Below, in pieces: positions 34,701-45,973 of a stretch of DNA of 64,000 nucleotides; the first letter of the stretch is position 1; each line of letters starts with the position of its first letter. The position numbers and the translations under genes are program-made. Source of the stretch: Filosporella fistucella (Eukaryota; Ascomycota; Leotiomycetes; Helotiales); assembly GCA_030077755.1 (NCBI GenBank), contig JAQJZZ010000011.1:558001-622000 (forward strand), read 5' to 3'. The notes beneath the pieces were generated by a model. The model did no database searches and was not told the origin of the DNA. It saw only the letters and a list, made by a program, of their open reading frames with translations.

Positions 34701-34965
34701 TTTGTGTTTTGGGAAATTTCGAAGTCTAGGTCATCAGTCAATTTTGGATGCACGGCCTCCCTTCTGCCTAGCCTACTTACACACAAGAATCGTAAACCGC
34801 AAATTCCGAAGCATCCACACTCGAACAAGACGATCTCGCTGACTGAACATTTTCTGACCTCGAATCCGGAATGATTTCTTGTAATTGATTTCTCACAACC
34901 GTAAGTTGCTCGTCTCCCTTGGAGAACGATAAGCGCGAACTGCTCTTTCTGTGAAATAGCGACAT
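31730..34965 (-). CDS. Large C2H2 zinc-finger protein, fungal
   Basis: Exons 34965-34781, 34725-33101, 33051-32813 and 32761-31730, 1026 residues; introns of 55, 49 and 51 bp have GTAAGN donors. The N-terminal third has a Cys/His cluster (about residues 99-147, CPLLWC...HVWNCPH...WCFHCQK...QCRRC) that looks like a degenerate zinc-binding unit. A Ser/Thr-rich region follows, then a helical segment (ASSAFQRSLYLQIARRVW and IDELIQKLSIEAFIEDVVH). A His/Pro/Gln-rich linker (about 815-895) precedes two C2H2-like fingers (about 901-956: CHCGYTPTG...RRHKRIQH and CRVKGCKSTFTRSDNLSSHLKLKH). The tail is acidic then basic (DEEEDEEEEED, KRRRTMK). A nuclear DNA-binding regulator is probable. It is not a known named factor. 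Confidence 0.8.
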
Positions 34966-36670
34966 GGTGAAGTCCTCAATATAGGAATTGAGATATTGGA
35001 GGTAGTGAGACTTGGCACCGTATCCAATATGAGGACTATGATTGAACGAGAAGAGTAGAGAATGAAACTTCCTAGGTTGCCACCACCATGATATGTATAA
35101 ACAAATTCCTTACCACGACCGACGATACGAAGGTGGCACAAACGCAATCGCAAATGCAAAGAGACTCACCGTTTCCCAGGCAGGATATTCAGGACTCAAC
35201 GGCACGTGGAAGTTGTATTGTGGGGGTTGAAAGTCAGTCGAGGTACGAAGTCATCTCACCGAGACGAGCGAATTCCATAGGCTGATGTGGCCCATTGCTG
35301 GACGACACTACCTGCACTATCTCGAGTCCTGCAGCCCAGATGTCGTAGATGAGCCTATGATTTTCCTTGATTTTCGGGTTTTGGGGAGGATAATGTCAGC
35401 ATTTCGCGCACTCACACCGGGTTGGTGTGGGTTTGAGTGTGTCGAGTGTGGTGAGAGGGGTCGTTGCCTTGTGCTCGCCTCACCCATTGACCCTGGTAGA
35501 GCTGGGCCTTTAGTGTAAGGCTGATTCCCTGGGCAGACTCCGAACTTTGATCATGAATGTTGAAGGACAATACGGCAATGATGGATGTCTGGATGCAGGA
35601 TGACTTTGAGTCGACGACGACTTGTCTTGGGGGTGGTCGGGATCCGGAGTAGCGTACTGTCCCTAGGTAGAGTAGCCCAGAGGAGATTGTCCTTATCGCA
35701 GTCGTCGTAGCCTCGGCCATGTTGTTGATAGACTCTTGGTGACTGAGTGTCACTCCTCGCAAAGTACAACCCTCTGTCCTCCCTGTCTGCGAGAGATAGA
35801 GTACAGTCCTGCATCATGAATGAAGGACTCATCAGTGACTTACCGTTAAGAAACGTCGGTCGGACATATCGCAGGTACTCGTCTCCATCGCAACTCGGTG
35901 ACAAGAATCCAAGGTATTCCCACATTGAAGCTGCGTATCGTCGACTTCAACATTTGGCAAGTACGTCGTGAATGTACAGACTGTCAAAACTTCTGTGTAG
36001 AAGCAATGCTGCCCCAGAGCAGAAGAGGAGCGGCAACACATTTAAATATGAAGCCCTCCTCTCCCTCGTTCTCTATAATTAGACAACCCCCTCCCTCCCT
36101 TCCAATTCTATTTTCGTCTCATCCTCGAATTTTCTATTTTCGTCTCTCACAGATAACCCGCTCGACTTTGACAAACAAGACGGATCGAGACATGCTTCGT
36201 GCACGGAGGGGTTGGGAGGTTGGCTCACGTCTTCGGACTGGAAAGTTGTGACTTGCTCGCTCGTAGGACTTCAGGACTGTGCATGAGCATCTTGGCGCGA
36301 TCTGCAGGACTTTGATGTGCAGGTAGTGATTGGGTAGTGGGATGTTGTGGAGGGTGAGATTGCGAATCAGTGGATAAAGTGGTGTTGTTCCAGCCAGCTC
36401 ACCGAGTGCAAGGCTGTATGCGAGGCAGTTTCTGGTCTAAGGTAGGCAACACTCCCCGTTTCTTGCTCAAAATAATGCGGCACGAAAGGAGTCTATCGGA
36501 GACATCATATCATATCCCTTCATGAACCAAATTCATTGCGAAGCTATGTACGTACATTGCTCAAGTTTTCCCTCGGTATTACCTCCATGCGCCGTGCTTA
36601 GCTACCGTTCTAGTAATAATACACATCATTGAATACAAGTAATCATCAAATATGTGCAGCACAATTATGT
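34966..36670. other. Intergenic 34966-36670, no gene seen
   Basis: Promoter of the C2H2 gene at the left and 3' flank of efr3 at the right. ORFs such as 35551-35925 (-) are unrecognised and overlap others. A pyrimidine-rich stretch lies near 36055-36160. Confidence 0.45.
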
Positions 36671-39600
36671 TCAATAAGGGGGTTTCGCCACAAGTCCCTT
36701 TTGATCCCCTCCAGCCTCAATTCCGTTCAAAAGACTCTCCAAATCTACAGACACAGATCCTTCCTCACCCCATGAAGATCCTTGGTAGTTCTGATTGCTC
36801 CTCTTATCCGACCGTCTCACACTTCGGCCCTTTCGTAGACTGTCTGAAACTGCATGATCTTGTGTAGCGGAAGTACCATCACCAAGCGAGGATGGAAGAG
36901 GAGGAACTGGCGGCACAGCATCCAAGTCTTCCGCAGCTCCATAGGGTTGCACATTGGGGTCTGATTTAAGTAAGACCGGGTGCGAAGATAATGGCCGGGA
37001 GTGCTCACCATTGGAGGCGACACGATCGCGGGACTTAGATCTCGTTCGTTCGTTAGATTCACGTAGCGAAGCAGAGCGTTCAACAGGAGGTACTGTCTGC
37101 TGCCCTGGATTGAAAGATAGCTCGGAAGCACTGTAATCGTAACTGATCATGCTCTCGCTACTGGCGTCACTATGTGCACCGGCTCTTGTTCCAGGTAGGT
37201 TACTTTGCTGGCCCGAAAGAACCCTCTTCAACTGGTCAACTCGTGTGACAGAATTGCGGCTGGATTCGCTTGCTGGACCAGGTGATTGTCCACTCCCTTT
37301 TCTGAGCTTCTGCAATGCGCCAAGTCCACCACCAACGAGGCCATAAGCTGAATTAGGTCTGCTGCGATGGCTGTGTGGGGCATAATTCTGAGGGGACTGT
37401 GCTCCGCTGTTTGTGCTTCCAGTATGGTTATTGCCGTTGACAGCCAGAAAGTTACGGGCGCCAGTGGCATTTGTTCCTGCCCTGGAACCATTCAGTGAGA
37501 CAGTCTTGCTGCCTTCCGAAGCCTTCGCTATCACGGCATCCCTACTCCATTCTGACATCATTTGCTCTTTGATTTTCTCGGGCATTGCATTGTCGCCTCC
37601 ACCAACTGTGCTGGATGTGCTCAGGATAGGATGACTGAACGAACGACCCGGTGAGGTGGGAGGACTGGTTGGAGGAGAGGTTATCGAGTCTGCATATGAG
37701 AGGGAGATAAGTTTGACCATTTGAAATCGGTCATCAAATGGCCGTAATGATTCTGACTCGACTTCTTCCATAGGAAGGGCTTGCTGCGGTGTTGTATGGC
37801 CAGGAGTGCCAATTTGATCGAGACGAATAGGAGGAAGACGTATTCTGTCAATCCAGAACATTTTGCTCTGTCTTCTATGAATTTCGTTCTGTATGGCTTT
37901 CCCAACAGGGGAAGTATCAAAATCAAATTTCTCGCTCAAAGTCCAGAAGTAGCCATGACACAAGCTTCCCATCCGAATCTTAGCAAGAGGAGTCTCCGCT
38001 TCGAGGATATCCTCTTGTAAACGAAATATCATAGGGAGACCACTTCTGACAGCATTGACACCGAGGTTGTCGACAAGATTTGCTAGGAGCAAATGCAGAA
38101 GAACTATATCAGCCTCGCTCTCTACATACTGCAAAGCGTTCTCATAAACAGCAAGATGCAGAAGTGGTAAAAACGTAGTCTTGGATGCCTTCACCGGTTT
38201 CTCTCGGTGAGATGCATTTGACACAGCTCGTTTAGCCAGGTTTGTTGCCGACTCGTCTCGGTTGGTTTTCGTAAGACCCTTCGGCTTCTCCTCGTGGACA
38301 CGGAGATCCGCCCTCGTCATTTCCAAGTCCATCCAAGTCAATAGAGCATCTACGTATGCTTTTCGTACTCTACCATCACTATCTCGCAGAAGCCACTGGG
38401 TACCTTCCCATACTCGAACCGGGACTCGGTTTCTTCCAAGGCTTCCAACACCTGAAACGCTATTGCGGTTGCTTGCAACAAGTAAAATGGACTTTATGGC
38501 TTCAAGTGCTTTAATCTTCGCTGTCGAAAACGAGAAAAATGAATCGGTGCTGGAATCCTCTGCCAAATCTCCCACCGATACAACAGCAGCTGATGCAGCA
38601 TTTGGATTCTCAATGGCGGCAGCTGCATTAGGAATTCCAGCAAGCGGGGATGGTTTGAGCCTGAGCAGTATAGCAGCTACCATGTCAGAAATTTGATCAG
38701 CATAGTAGACGTGAGTGGCCAGATCCCCGATGCATTGCTGAAGTCGATGTAGGAGGTCTTTCCTGAGTCCTGTTGGCACTGACACAGCTTCTCCAATGGC
38801 TATAGCAACATTGCTTGTTGAATGACTTTTCAGCTCCCCGGTTCCATTGTCTTGTTGAAAATGCGGTGCTGCTCCATCCAATTGGAGCAACCTTAAAACA
38901 TGCTGAATCAAACCCAGTAAGACGTCCATTACACTGAGCCCAATCAAGTTGATGTCAGTGGACTTCAAAAGCGAGTCGACCATTGTTGCAAGAACGAATT
39001 GCTGAGGCAAATTTTCTTCCACGACCTGACTTCGCACCAAGTTCTCCATGGCGGTCACGAGAATCACATACCGGTCCTGAACAGGCGTCCATCGTGCGAT
39101 CATCTCAAAAATTCTGGTTGCCCATCCCGAGCTTTTCCGTCCCTTCTCCTCAAAAGAATCATCAATAACCTTTTCCCCCTGTGCCACCCTATCCGCAATG
39201 AACCGGAGCGTTGCCACAGTAGCTCCATGAATTTGAGCCCTATTATTCACAACAAATATTTGCTTCAAACATTGAATCGCCAGTACTCCAATATCTTCCT
39301 CAGCAACTTTATCCGCATCAGCAGTTGACCCCGAGAGAGCTAATGCATTAGCATCACCAACAGTCTCTGCCGTACGCACTGTAGCAACACTTGTCCGCCT
39401 TCGGAGTAACTTTTCGGTGTCGACTTTCTCTTCTAGCTGCGCTCGATGTTCCAGTAGACTAATATAATCCTCATTGTCCGTCCATAAGTTCTCCAGGAGC
39501 ATAGGAACCACAACATCGAGCTGTCTCCCAGCTAATGAGGCCAAAGCTTCCGAAGAGGCAACACTTTTGATAGCTGAGAGTCCCGCACTTCTCCATCGCA

Positions 39601-40172
39601 TAGCTACAGGAGCACTGATTGGTACTTTGGTACTAGGAGGTCGTGTAGATGCGAAAGACGCGTACATCTTGACAATATCTTCATATTGGTGGAGATACTC
39701 TTGGTCGGCGGAAAGTGACGCCCCATCATGATGTTCGCAGAAGGCTTCAAATGTTGGAACTGAAGATTCAACCATCGTAATATCCCTCGACCGAAGAATT
39801 ATACTTAAAATTTTCAACACATATGGAGCATAAAGAGGCAGGTCTCTGGGGGCTTTTTCGATCAGAGCTGCTAGAATCTGCAGCGTAACCTGTACATTTC
39901 TGAAACACAAATCAGCTATTGTCAAAAATTTGCAACATTTCCCAAGTCTATACATACCCTATTCGAGCGCGCCACACATCACTCGCTGTCTTCTTCTCCA
40001 AAAATGCTCCCACCTTCTGAACCTTGCTGCGCCGAGTAGTGGCATAGTATAACAAGTAGCTGAGTTCACTCGAGTTCGGTTTGACGTCAACTGCGCCTTT
40101 TGTTGTTCTTGGGTAGCATTTTAGTATAAGGACTTGATGCTTCGGGCGACATTTCTGTCGTATTGCGTGCAT
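36671..40172 (-). CDS. efr3: Efr3, plasma-membrane scaffold of the Stt4 PI 4-kinase complex
   Basis: Exons 40172-39958 and 39899-36671 (intron 58 bp), 1147 residues. The N-terminus MHAIRQKCRPKHQVLILK and the segment SELSYLLYYATTRRSKVQKV are the conserved Efr3 start, followed by an armadillo-like helical domain to about residue 700 (for example APRDLPLYAPYVLKIL and QCLKQIFVVNNRAQIHG). Positive patches in the N-terminus bind acidic lipid in yeast Efr3. The C-terminal third is disordered, Ser-rich and likely phosphorylated, with a conserved end near SVSVDLESLLNGIE. Efr3 recruits Ypp1 and the Stt4 kinase to the plasma membrane to make PI4P. The first exon is the most conserved part and is easily missed. 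Confidence 0.93.
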
Positions 40173-40589
40173 TTGTTATAGCCGGGTCAACACCTTCGTT
40201 GTGGCTTTCGACTCTGCGCAATGAACCGGGAGGGATTGCTTTGTGAATTCTCTTGGAGATCGTTCCGGTAGTAAATACGGCGAGGGCGCAATGGTCTTCG
40301 AAGGTTGCGATATAGTTTTGCTTTCATGAAGTCGGCGTCAGCTGAGGGATATGCTGATTTCCAGATTGTTTTGTTATGCTGACTTGACAAATTACCATGG
40401 AAGCCCGGATGCCACGTTTGCATAAATTGGGTTTAGCGTCCTGGAGGCACGATGACGATTTGGGACGCGACCCCTACAACATGATCTACTGAGCTCCCCT
40501 TTTCAACACCAAAATTGCTGTTACCTATATGTTAGGTTTTGTGATTCATATAAATATTGTAAATCATGTTTAGATTTTGCACTCAAGAA
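40173..40589. other. Intergenic 40173-40589, efr3 promoter
   Basis: Upstream of efr3; no motif or ORF of note. Confidence 0.45.
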
Positions 40590-41003
40590 CTATGCTCTGC
40601 TGTTCCTTATGTCTCTATCGTTCGAATATACAGCACTAGGTACGAAGTGGAACATACTTATTTTATGTTCCAAATGAGGGTAAGAACTCTGTACCCTGTG
40701 GTCACGTTCATTTAGCTCCCAGGTGACCAACATAAAAGTACAACACATGTTCATGCAGAAGTCTGCAATGATTTTCTTAGAATACAACAAAGATCCATAT
40801 GACGGCAGAGGTGCCTCTACGTCTGCTCCTCTCACGATTGCCTTTGCTACCTCTTCTGGAAGATATTTTTCGTCAATGATGTCTGCCAACCTCTCGGCCA
40901 CTTCATACACAGCATCCGTATATTGCCATGCGGGATCATTGGAAATTCTTGGAAAAGTGCTCCATCCACAATCTTCAGATTCGAGAGACCAGGCATTGCT
41001 CAT
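40590..41003 (-). CDS. Doubtful small hypothetical protein, 137 residues
   Basis: One ATG-initiated frame with protein-like composition in its first 85 residues (DAVYEVAERLADIIDEKYLPEEVAKAIVRGADVE reads as amphipathic helices, quoted in two parts: AERLADIIDEKYL and EEVAKAIVRGADVE). The last third looks random, so a missed intron or a remnant of a longer gene is possible. No domain is recognised, and no cofactor or membrane motif is visible. Confidence 0.35.
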   Translation of the reverse strand: MSNAWSLESEDCGWSTFPRISNDPAWQYTDAVYEVAERLADIIDEKYLPEEVAKAIVRGADVEAPLPSYGSLLYSKKIIADFCMNMCCTFMLVTWELNERDHRVQSSYPHLEHKISMFHFVPSAVYSNDRDIRNSRA

Positions 41004-42340
41004 TTACCACTCCTCACACCTCCTGTGGCAGCATAGAACGAGTGCTTGTTACTTGATATTGAGAGATGAAGTTCCCTTTACAATGCGTTTTGATGTCTCA
41101 AGATCGAGGACTCGCTTTCCGGTGTGGAATTGTGCCCTGTCCGTCTTTAGCGGTACTGCCATTGGTTGCGTTGTCTCCAGCCAAGGGTTATATCTACCAT
41201 GAAGTTTTGCACACTCTGGATAGGAAGTGTACCCTTGGATTAAAGTTGACTGGACTATTGTGTCTGGTGAGTTGACGTGCAGTTCAGGAGAATAGATGAT
41301 TCAAGACTGAAACAATACTGACGTAGTTCCTTCTTCACCCACAAATATCCGCAGGAGTGTCCGTCTCTGGGGACAATTTAACATGGTACCAGAGTGTATT
41401 GAACAGAGAACCTGCTAGGTCCCGAAGTATGCAGGGTTGAGGAAGTTCTCAGTTATGCATCGTTAGATGACACATGAAGATGGATTGCTTGTTTTCCGCT
41501 GCCATACTTCCCTTCTCGTACCTCAAATGGCACGCCGGGGAATCGTTGGCGACAATTGGGCCTCTATAAACCGAAGGCTTCTATTCCAACAGCTAACTTC
41601 CAAGTTATCCGTCAACATTCTCCAAACCCAACAGATGTAAACCGTTTCATTCCGTCGCTCGCAGCATCCAAGTGCCCGCATAAGTGATCAGGTATACACA
41701 TAATCATTATCATATACCACTATGGCTTTGGGACTTCGCACCGGGCTCACTTCGATGACCAGTATCAAACCTATCGCTCTGCCAAGGTTAATTAAATGAG
41801 GGCTATTGAGTTGATACATATTTGTCTCTCTTCCAGATTTTACCTCTAACTCTCCCGTCCCTCTCTTCTTGCGCCTTCATCCAACTTCCACTTCCTATCC
41901 TCAAATACTAATGAGGTCAGAATTATGGCTTACCAACTCAACGTCCTGTGGCATGAAAGTCGGCTGCTTCTTGCATGCTTGCTATTGGGTACTTACTGGC
42001 AGAGCAGGTCAAGTCGACTAAGCGACAGAATTCAGGGGTCCTCTTAGAATGCTGTTCGGTGGTTGGGGATTTCCTATGATTGGGGCACTAGAGCCAGAAC
42101 TGAGATCTATGTCGAGTGCATGGAAGATCTGATGACTGATCTGTGTTTCTGAATACGACTTGTAATATTCAAAACCTGGCATTTAAAATACTCCACCCTC
42201 CATTTCTCTAGCTGAGAAACCCAACAGCAGCACTCAATATACATACCGCTATTCTATGAACGCCCTTGGTACAAAACACATTACCAACTCTAGCAAGTAC
42301 AACCTTATACAATCTTACATCATCAACTGAATACAAATGA
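41004..42340. other. Intergenic 41004-42340, no gene seen
   Basis: No ORF with family features on either strand. It contains the 3' flank of the thioesterase gene. Confidence 0.45.
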
Positions 42341-43491
42341 TCATAATTTTGAAGCTGAGGGCTTCCGGTCTTCCTTTAACCTCACAACGCCCTATTATTA
42401 AAAGTCAGCACTATTTAATTCCCAGTCGTGACATCGAACAAGACATACCTCTTGGAAACAAGTCGCTATTAATGTACCATCTGCAGCAAACATGTGCTGT
42501 GTAACAACTCCTCTCCCATCACCACTCCACGGACTCGACATCTCAGTAAACATCCACTCATCCGCCCGGAATGCTCTCGGCTCATGGAAATAGATACTAT
42601 GATCTAGACTAACCATCATACCAATCTGTGGTCCTCCTTCCACACTTTGCGGCCTTTCGTGCTGTGTCCCATTCTTCACGTCCTTCATATACTTTTCCCT
42701 CTGTTTAATCTCATCATCGCTCGAAGTCGGCGCATCTTTGACCAGCGTCGGTCCTCCGAATCGCCACATATTATGGATCCAACTTATTGTCCCAATGAAT
42801 CCGCTGTCACTCATATAAGCCAAAGCGCTCAGATGTGCCTGATGACCTCCTGCCTCACTGATCCGTCCTCGGCATTTAATCCACTGTCTCGTCCTCTTCT
42901 CATGCGGATGTTCAGAATCTTTATTCAAGATTTCCACTCTGTGACTGATAAACGGGCTTCCTCCCTCCTCCATGACCTCCACGCCCCTCTCAGCCGGACT
43001 CTGTATATCATCCGGCAACGGCACAGCATGTTTCACCGTCTTGCTTCCTCCACTCTTCTCACGCACGAATGACATTGTAGTCGTAAAGATAGCTTTCCCA
43101 CGTTGCCGCGCTTGTACAGTACGTGTTGCGAATGACTTGCCTTCACGGACATGCTCCACGTAGTACATGACGGGAATCTCGCTGTCGCCTGCGAGAACAA
43201 AGTAGCAGTGCATGCTATGGACTGTGAAATTCGAGGGGACGGTATGCTGAGCTGCGGAGAGACACTGTGCTATTACTGCTCCGCCGTAGATACCTCTTGC
43301 TCCTGGTGGATGCCAGAGAGGACGAGTATTGGTGAAGATGTCCTGGCAGGGTTAGTATGAACTCGTATCATGCGCAGGAAGGGACATACGGGAGCGATTG
43401 CCTTCAGTTCTGTGAGTTCTAATACATTTTCGATTGGTGATTTCGTAGGATCCAGAGGTGGTGGGCGGACGAGGGTTGTTCGTTCTGACAT
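42341..43491 (-). CDS. Peroxisomal acyl-CoA thioesterase (TesB/ACOT8 type) with PTS1
   Basis: Exons 43491-43390, 43342-42449 and 42391-42341, 348 residues. The first hotdog domain includes TRPLWHPPGARGIYGGAVIAQCL and MHCYFVLAGDSEIPVMYYVE. The second includes MVSLDHSIYFHEPRAFRADEW, GRGVVTQHMFAADG and ATCFQEG. The Asp (LDHSIYFH), Ser/Thr and Gln (FQEG) positions of the TesB active site are present. The last exon is 17 codons and ends in SKL, the canonical peroxisomal targeting signal type 1. If the last intron (42392-42448) is not removed, the reading frame ends NSADF and lacks SKL. The enzyme hydrolyses acyl-CoA to free fatty acid and CoA in connection with peroxisomal beta-oxidation. Start: ATG at 43491; the longer frame begins with TTG. 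Confidence 0.93.
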
Positions 43492-44218
43492 TGCTTTGAA
43501 GATGATGTTGATGATTGGCAACGTTTCTTTTCAACAATTGGGATTCGTAAGTAATTCTCGAGATATTGTTAGAGCAGATCTTCGCGACACACGAAGTGGT
43601 GATAGGGAAGTTATATTTCAGACGCGATTCATGCCACTGACAGCTGAAGTTTTGGCAGAATGTTCTTGGGTGGTGCCGAGGTCGATCGGCGTTTGGAGTC
43701 CAGCGGACCGATCGTTCCCAGGACTGTTGGTGGGGCGCGTCAAACTCAGGGGTTCAAAAAGGCTTCATGTGCTGGCATGTGTTTGTTGCTGAATTGTGAT
43801 TTCTAATCCATCCGATTTTGACATCTTTTAGTCTCGGTCCTGGGCCACTAATCTGACGAGAATGCTGCAAGAGGTTTAGACGTTCCTTTGGAAGCTTGAT
43901 CGAGTTCATTACTTGGTCATACACTTTCATATGCAATAGTGGCTGCACATCCTTTCACTCTCATTTATCTGGAAACCTTGAAACATTCCGGAGTGCTAGA
44001 AGTAGACAACCAAAGTGGCACAGCGACTTTCTCGAAAGTTCAATTGGATTCTTTTATTCAAGCCCATTCAAAGTATGAGTTTACTTTCCAGTATTGTTAA
44101 TTTTTTTCTTGTCTTTCGCCATGGAACTTTATATTTCCTGCTAGTCAACGGAGCACATCACAATCTACCAAGTACAGCACAAAAGCTCAAGTATCAGTCG
44201 ATTTTTCAGTACAGGTAA
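43492..44218. other. Intergenic 43492-44218, thioesterase promoter side
   Basis: Upstream of the thioesterase gene and downstream of the unknown gene at 44219. A CCGAGG (reverse of CCTCGG) is at 43676-43681; ORFs here are not convincing. Confidence 0.45.
43676..43681. promoter_or_regulatory. Possible FarA/FarB-type site CCGAGG upstream of the thioesterase gene
   Basis: CCTCGG (reverse strand) is the core bound by the FarA/FarB fatty-acid regulators in Aspergillus. It lies about 185 bp above the thioesterase ATG. A 6-mer like this is expected by chance about once per 2 kb, so it is only suggestive. Confidence 0.25.
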
Positions 44219-45034
44219 TTACATTTGTCCTTTGATACCCTTAAATCCAGCACAATTACTCGCCCCAATAGCACCCCAAACATTTTCCTCCAACTTCTCC
44301 CATCCCTCCCTTCCTCTCGAGCTCCAATCCATACACCCGAGCGTACCTTGCCTCTCCCTCATACACACATCCCAAACCTTCTCCCACTCTTTCCTGAACG
44401 CCTTCACCATCCCTTTCATCCCCTCTCTCGTAACACCCATATTCCTCATCCCAACGACATGGTCCTCAATATCCTTTGCCATTCGCTGTACCCAAGCCCT
44501 CACTTCATTCAACACAACACCTACTTTCTCCCTCTCAACACCACATGCCAACACAACATCTCCCAATTCCGAATTTAGTTTCTCCCATTCAGCCAATTGT
44601 CTTCTCACTTCGCCCACATACTCGTCATCTGTCCCAAGATAATCATCCGGAATGCCATGCCATATATACGTGACAAGTAAACTTTGAAGTCGGTTCTTAA
44701 GTCCATATACGTCTTCTACAAGCACCAGAAACTCATGTGGAGGTTCGGGAAAGATGGACGTGTTGTGGAAGTAGGATGTGAAATCGTATTTGCGACCGGT
44801 GCATTGCTGGCAAGAAGGCTTTGCTGGAAGAGAAGAAGGAGAGAGTACGAGCTGGGAGAGTGTAGGCGATGGTGATTCAATATTTGGAGATGGGGAGGTG
44901 AAAGTGAATGGTGGATTAGAGGAGTCGTCGTTGAAGATTCCGAGACGGAAATCGATGCGTGGGGTAGTGTCGATTTCCATGTTGGTGGAGGGAAATGAGT
45001 GTGAGGGTGGAACGAATGGGTTACTATCTTCCAT
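44219..45034 (-). CDS. Unknown protein, 271 residues
   Basis: A clean single-exon frame from the ATG at 45034 (MEDSNPFVPPSHSF). The first 75 residues are Ser/Pro-rich and look disordered, with a lone CQQC pair near 75-78. The rest is predicted helical with amphipathic segments (LVLVEDVYGLKNRLQSLLV, VRRQLAEWEKLNSELGDVV, GVVLNEVRAWVQRMAKDIE, GMVKAFRKEWEKVWDVC). No signal peptide, membrane helix or catalytic motif is visible. The arrangement (disordered N-terminus, single zinc-like pair, helical C-terminus) resembles uncharacterised ascomycete proteins that sometimes follow a Zn2Cys6 or C2H2 domain, but here only one CxxC exists. I do not assign a function. Confidence 0.65.
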   Translation of the reverse strand: MEDSNPFVPPSHSFPSTNMEIDTTPRIDFRLGIFNDDSSNPPFTFTSPSPNIESPSPTLSQLVLSPSSLPAKPSCQQCTGRKYDFTSYFHNTSIFPEPPHEFLVLVEDVYGLKNRLQSLLVTYIWHGIPDDYLGTDDEYVGEVRRQLAEWEKLNSELGDVVLACGVEREKVGVVLNEVRAWVQRMAKDIEDHVVGMRNMGVTREGMKGMVKAFRKEWEKVWDVCMRERQGTLGCMDWSSRGREGWEKLEENVWGAIGASNCAGFKGIKGQM

Positions 45035-45973
45035 TCTTGGAGAAGAATAGTTTTATCGGGCTCTTAAGCTGATTAGCTCTTCTTTTTAGTCGGAAAGAAG
45101 AAAGAGCCCATGTTTGCTTGACTGTCATGTATTGTGCCGTATGTAGGAAGAAATGTAAGGTAGGACAAGGCAGGAAAGACAAAAGGATAAACGATAGAAA
45201 ATCATGTTAGCAGTTTTTACTCATAATATGGGTGATCTATGTGTAGCTTCTTTAATGAACATATAGCTTGAGAGCGTTCCGCTAAACAAGAGTTTTCTTT
45301 ATAGAGTGTAAATTGTGTTGGATAATCAGTAAGTGATTCATTAATTCGCTAAGCGGAAGTAGCATTTACCTTTGAGATGGCGACGATGAATTTTCTTAGT
45401 TTTGCGAACTAGATGTTTGATTCAATTAATATTTTCTAGGTCTCATGTATCATAGGTAGCTCAACTTACAATTGAGCCTCTCAGATGCATTCGAACTCTC
45501 ATGGGCACATAATGATGGGCTCACAACATACAGGTTTCCAGGCCCAAGAATGTAGCAGATCGGGCACGTCTCCAAGACCCGTAGATGGATCTTGGAGATG
45601 AAATGCTTAGGATATCTGGTAGCTGGTGTTGGGAGGGACTTGAAGGCTCAGATCAGTGCAAGTCACCTTCCCGGTGCCTAGTCACGTGATTGGTAATGAG
45701 GGCATTGAGAGCTGGCCTTCTTCTCAGCTTCTTCTTGTTCTCAGATGTGCGTGGCAAACACAGGTAAAGTATCACTCGAGTAAGGCAGGCTCTCGCAGGT
45801 ATAGAGTAGAATTAGGGGCTGAACTAAGCAAACATAAAGAACAACAGTCAAAAACCAAGCAAGAGGAATGACAGTCAAAATCTCAAAATCAAAAATCTTC
45901 AATGACAACAAAACTCACTCCGTTAAATAAACTTCCTTCATGTTAGTTTGGCACTCACCTAGAGTTCCCTTAT
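45035..45973. other. Intergenic 45035-45973
   Basis: Promoter of the unknown 271-residue gene and 3' flank of the amine oxidase gene. A palindrome TCACGTGA (45682-45689), an E-box-type bHLH site, is the only motif noticed. No gene was seen. Confidence 0.45.

Noticed and set aside
44225..44642. Two plus-strand ORFs of 117 and 136 codons
   Set aside because: They overlap the minus-strand unknown protein and have skewed Ser/Pro/Leu/His composition typical of an antisense reading.
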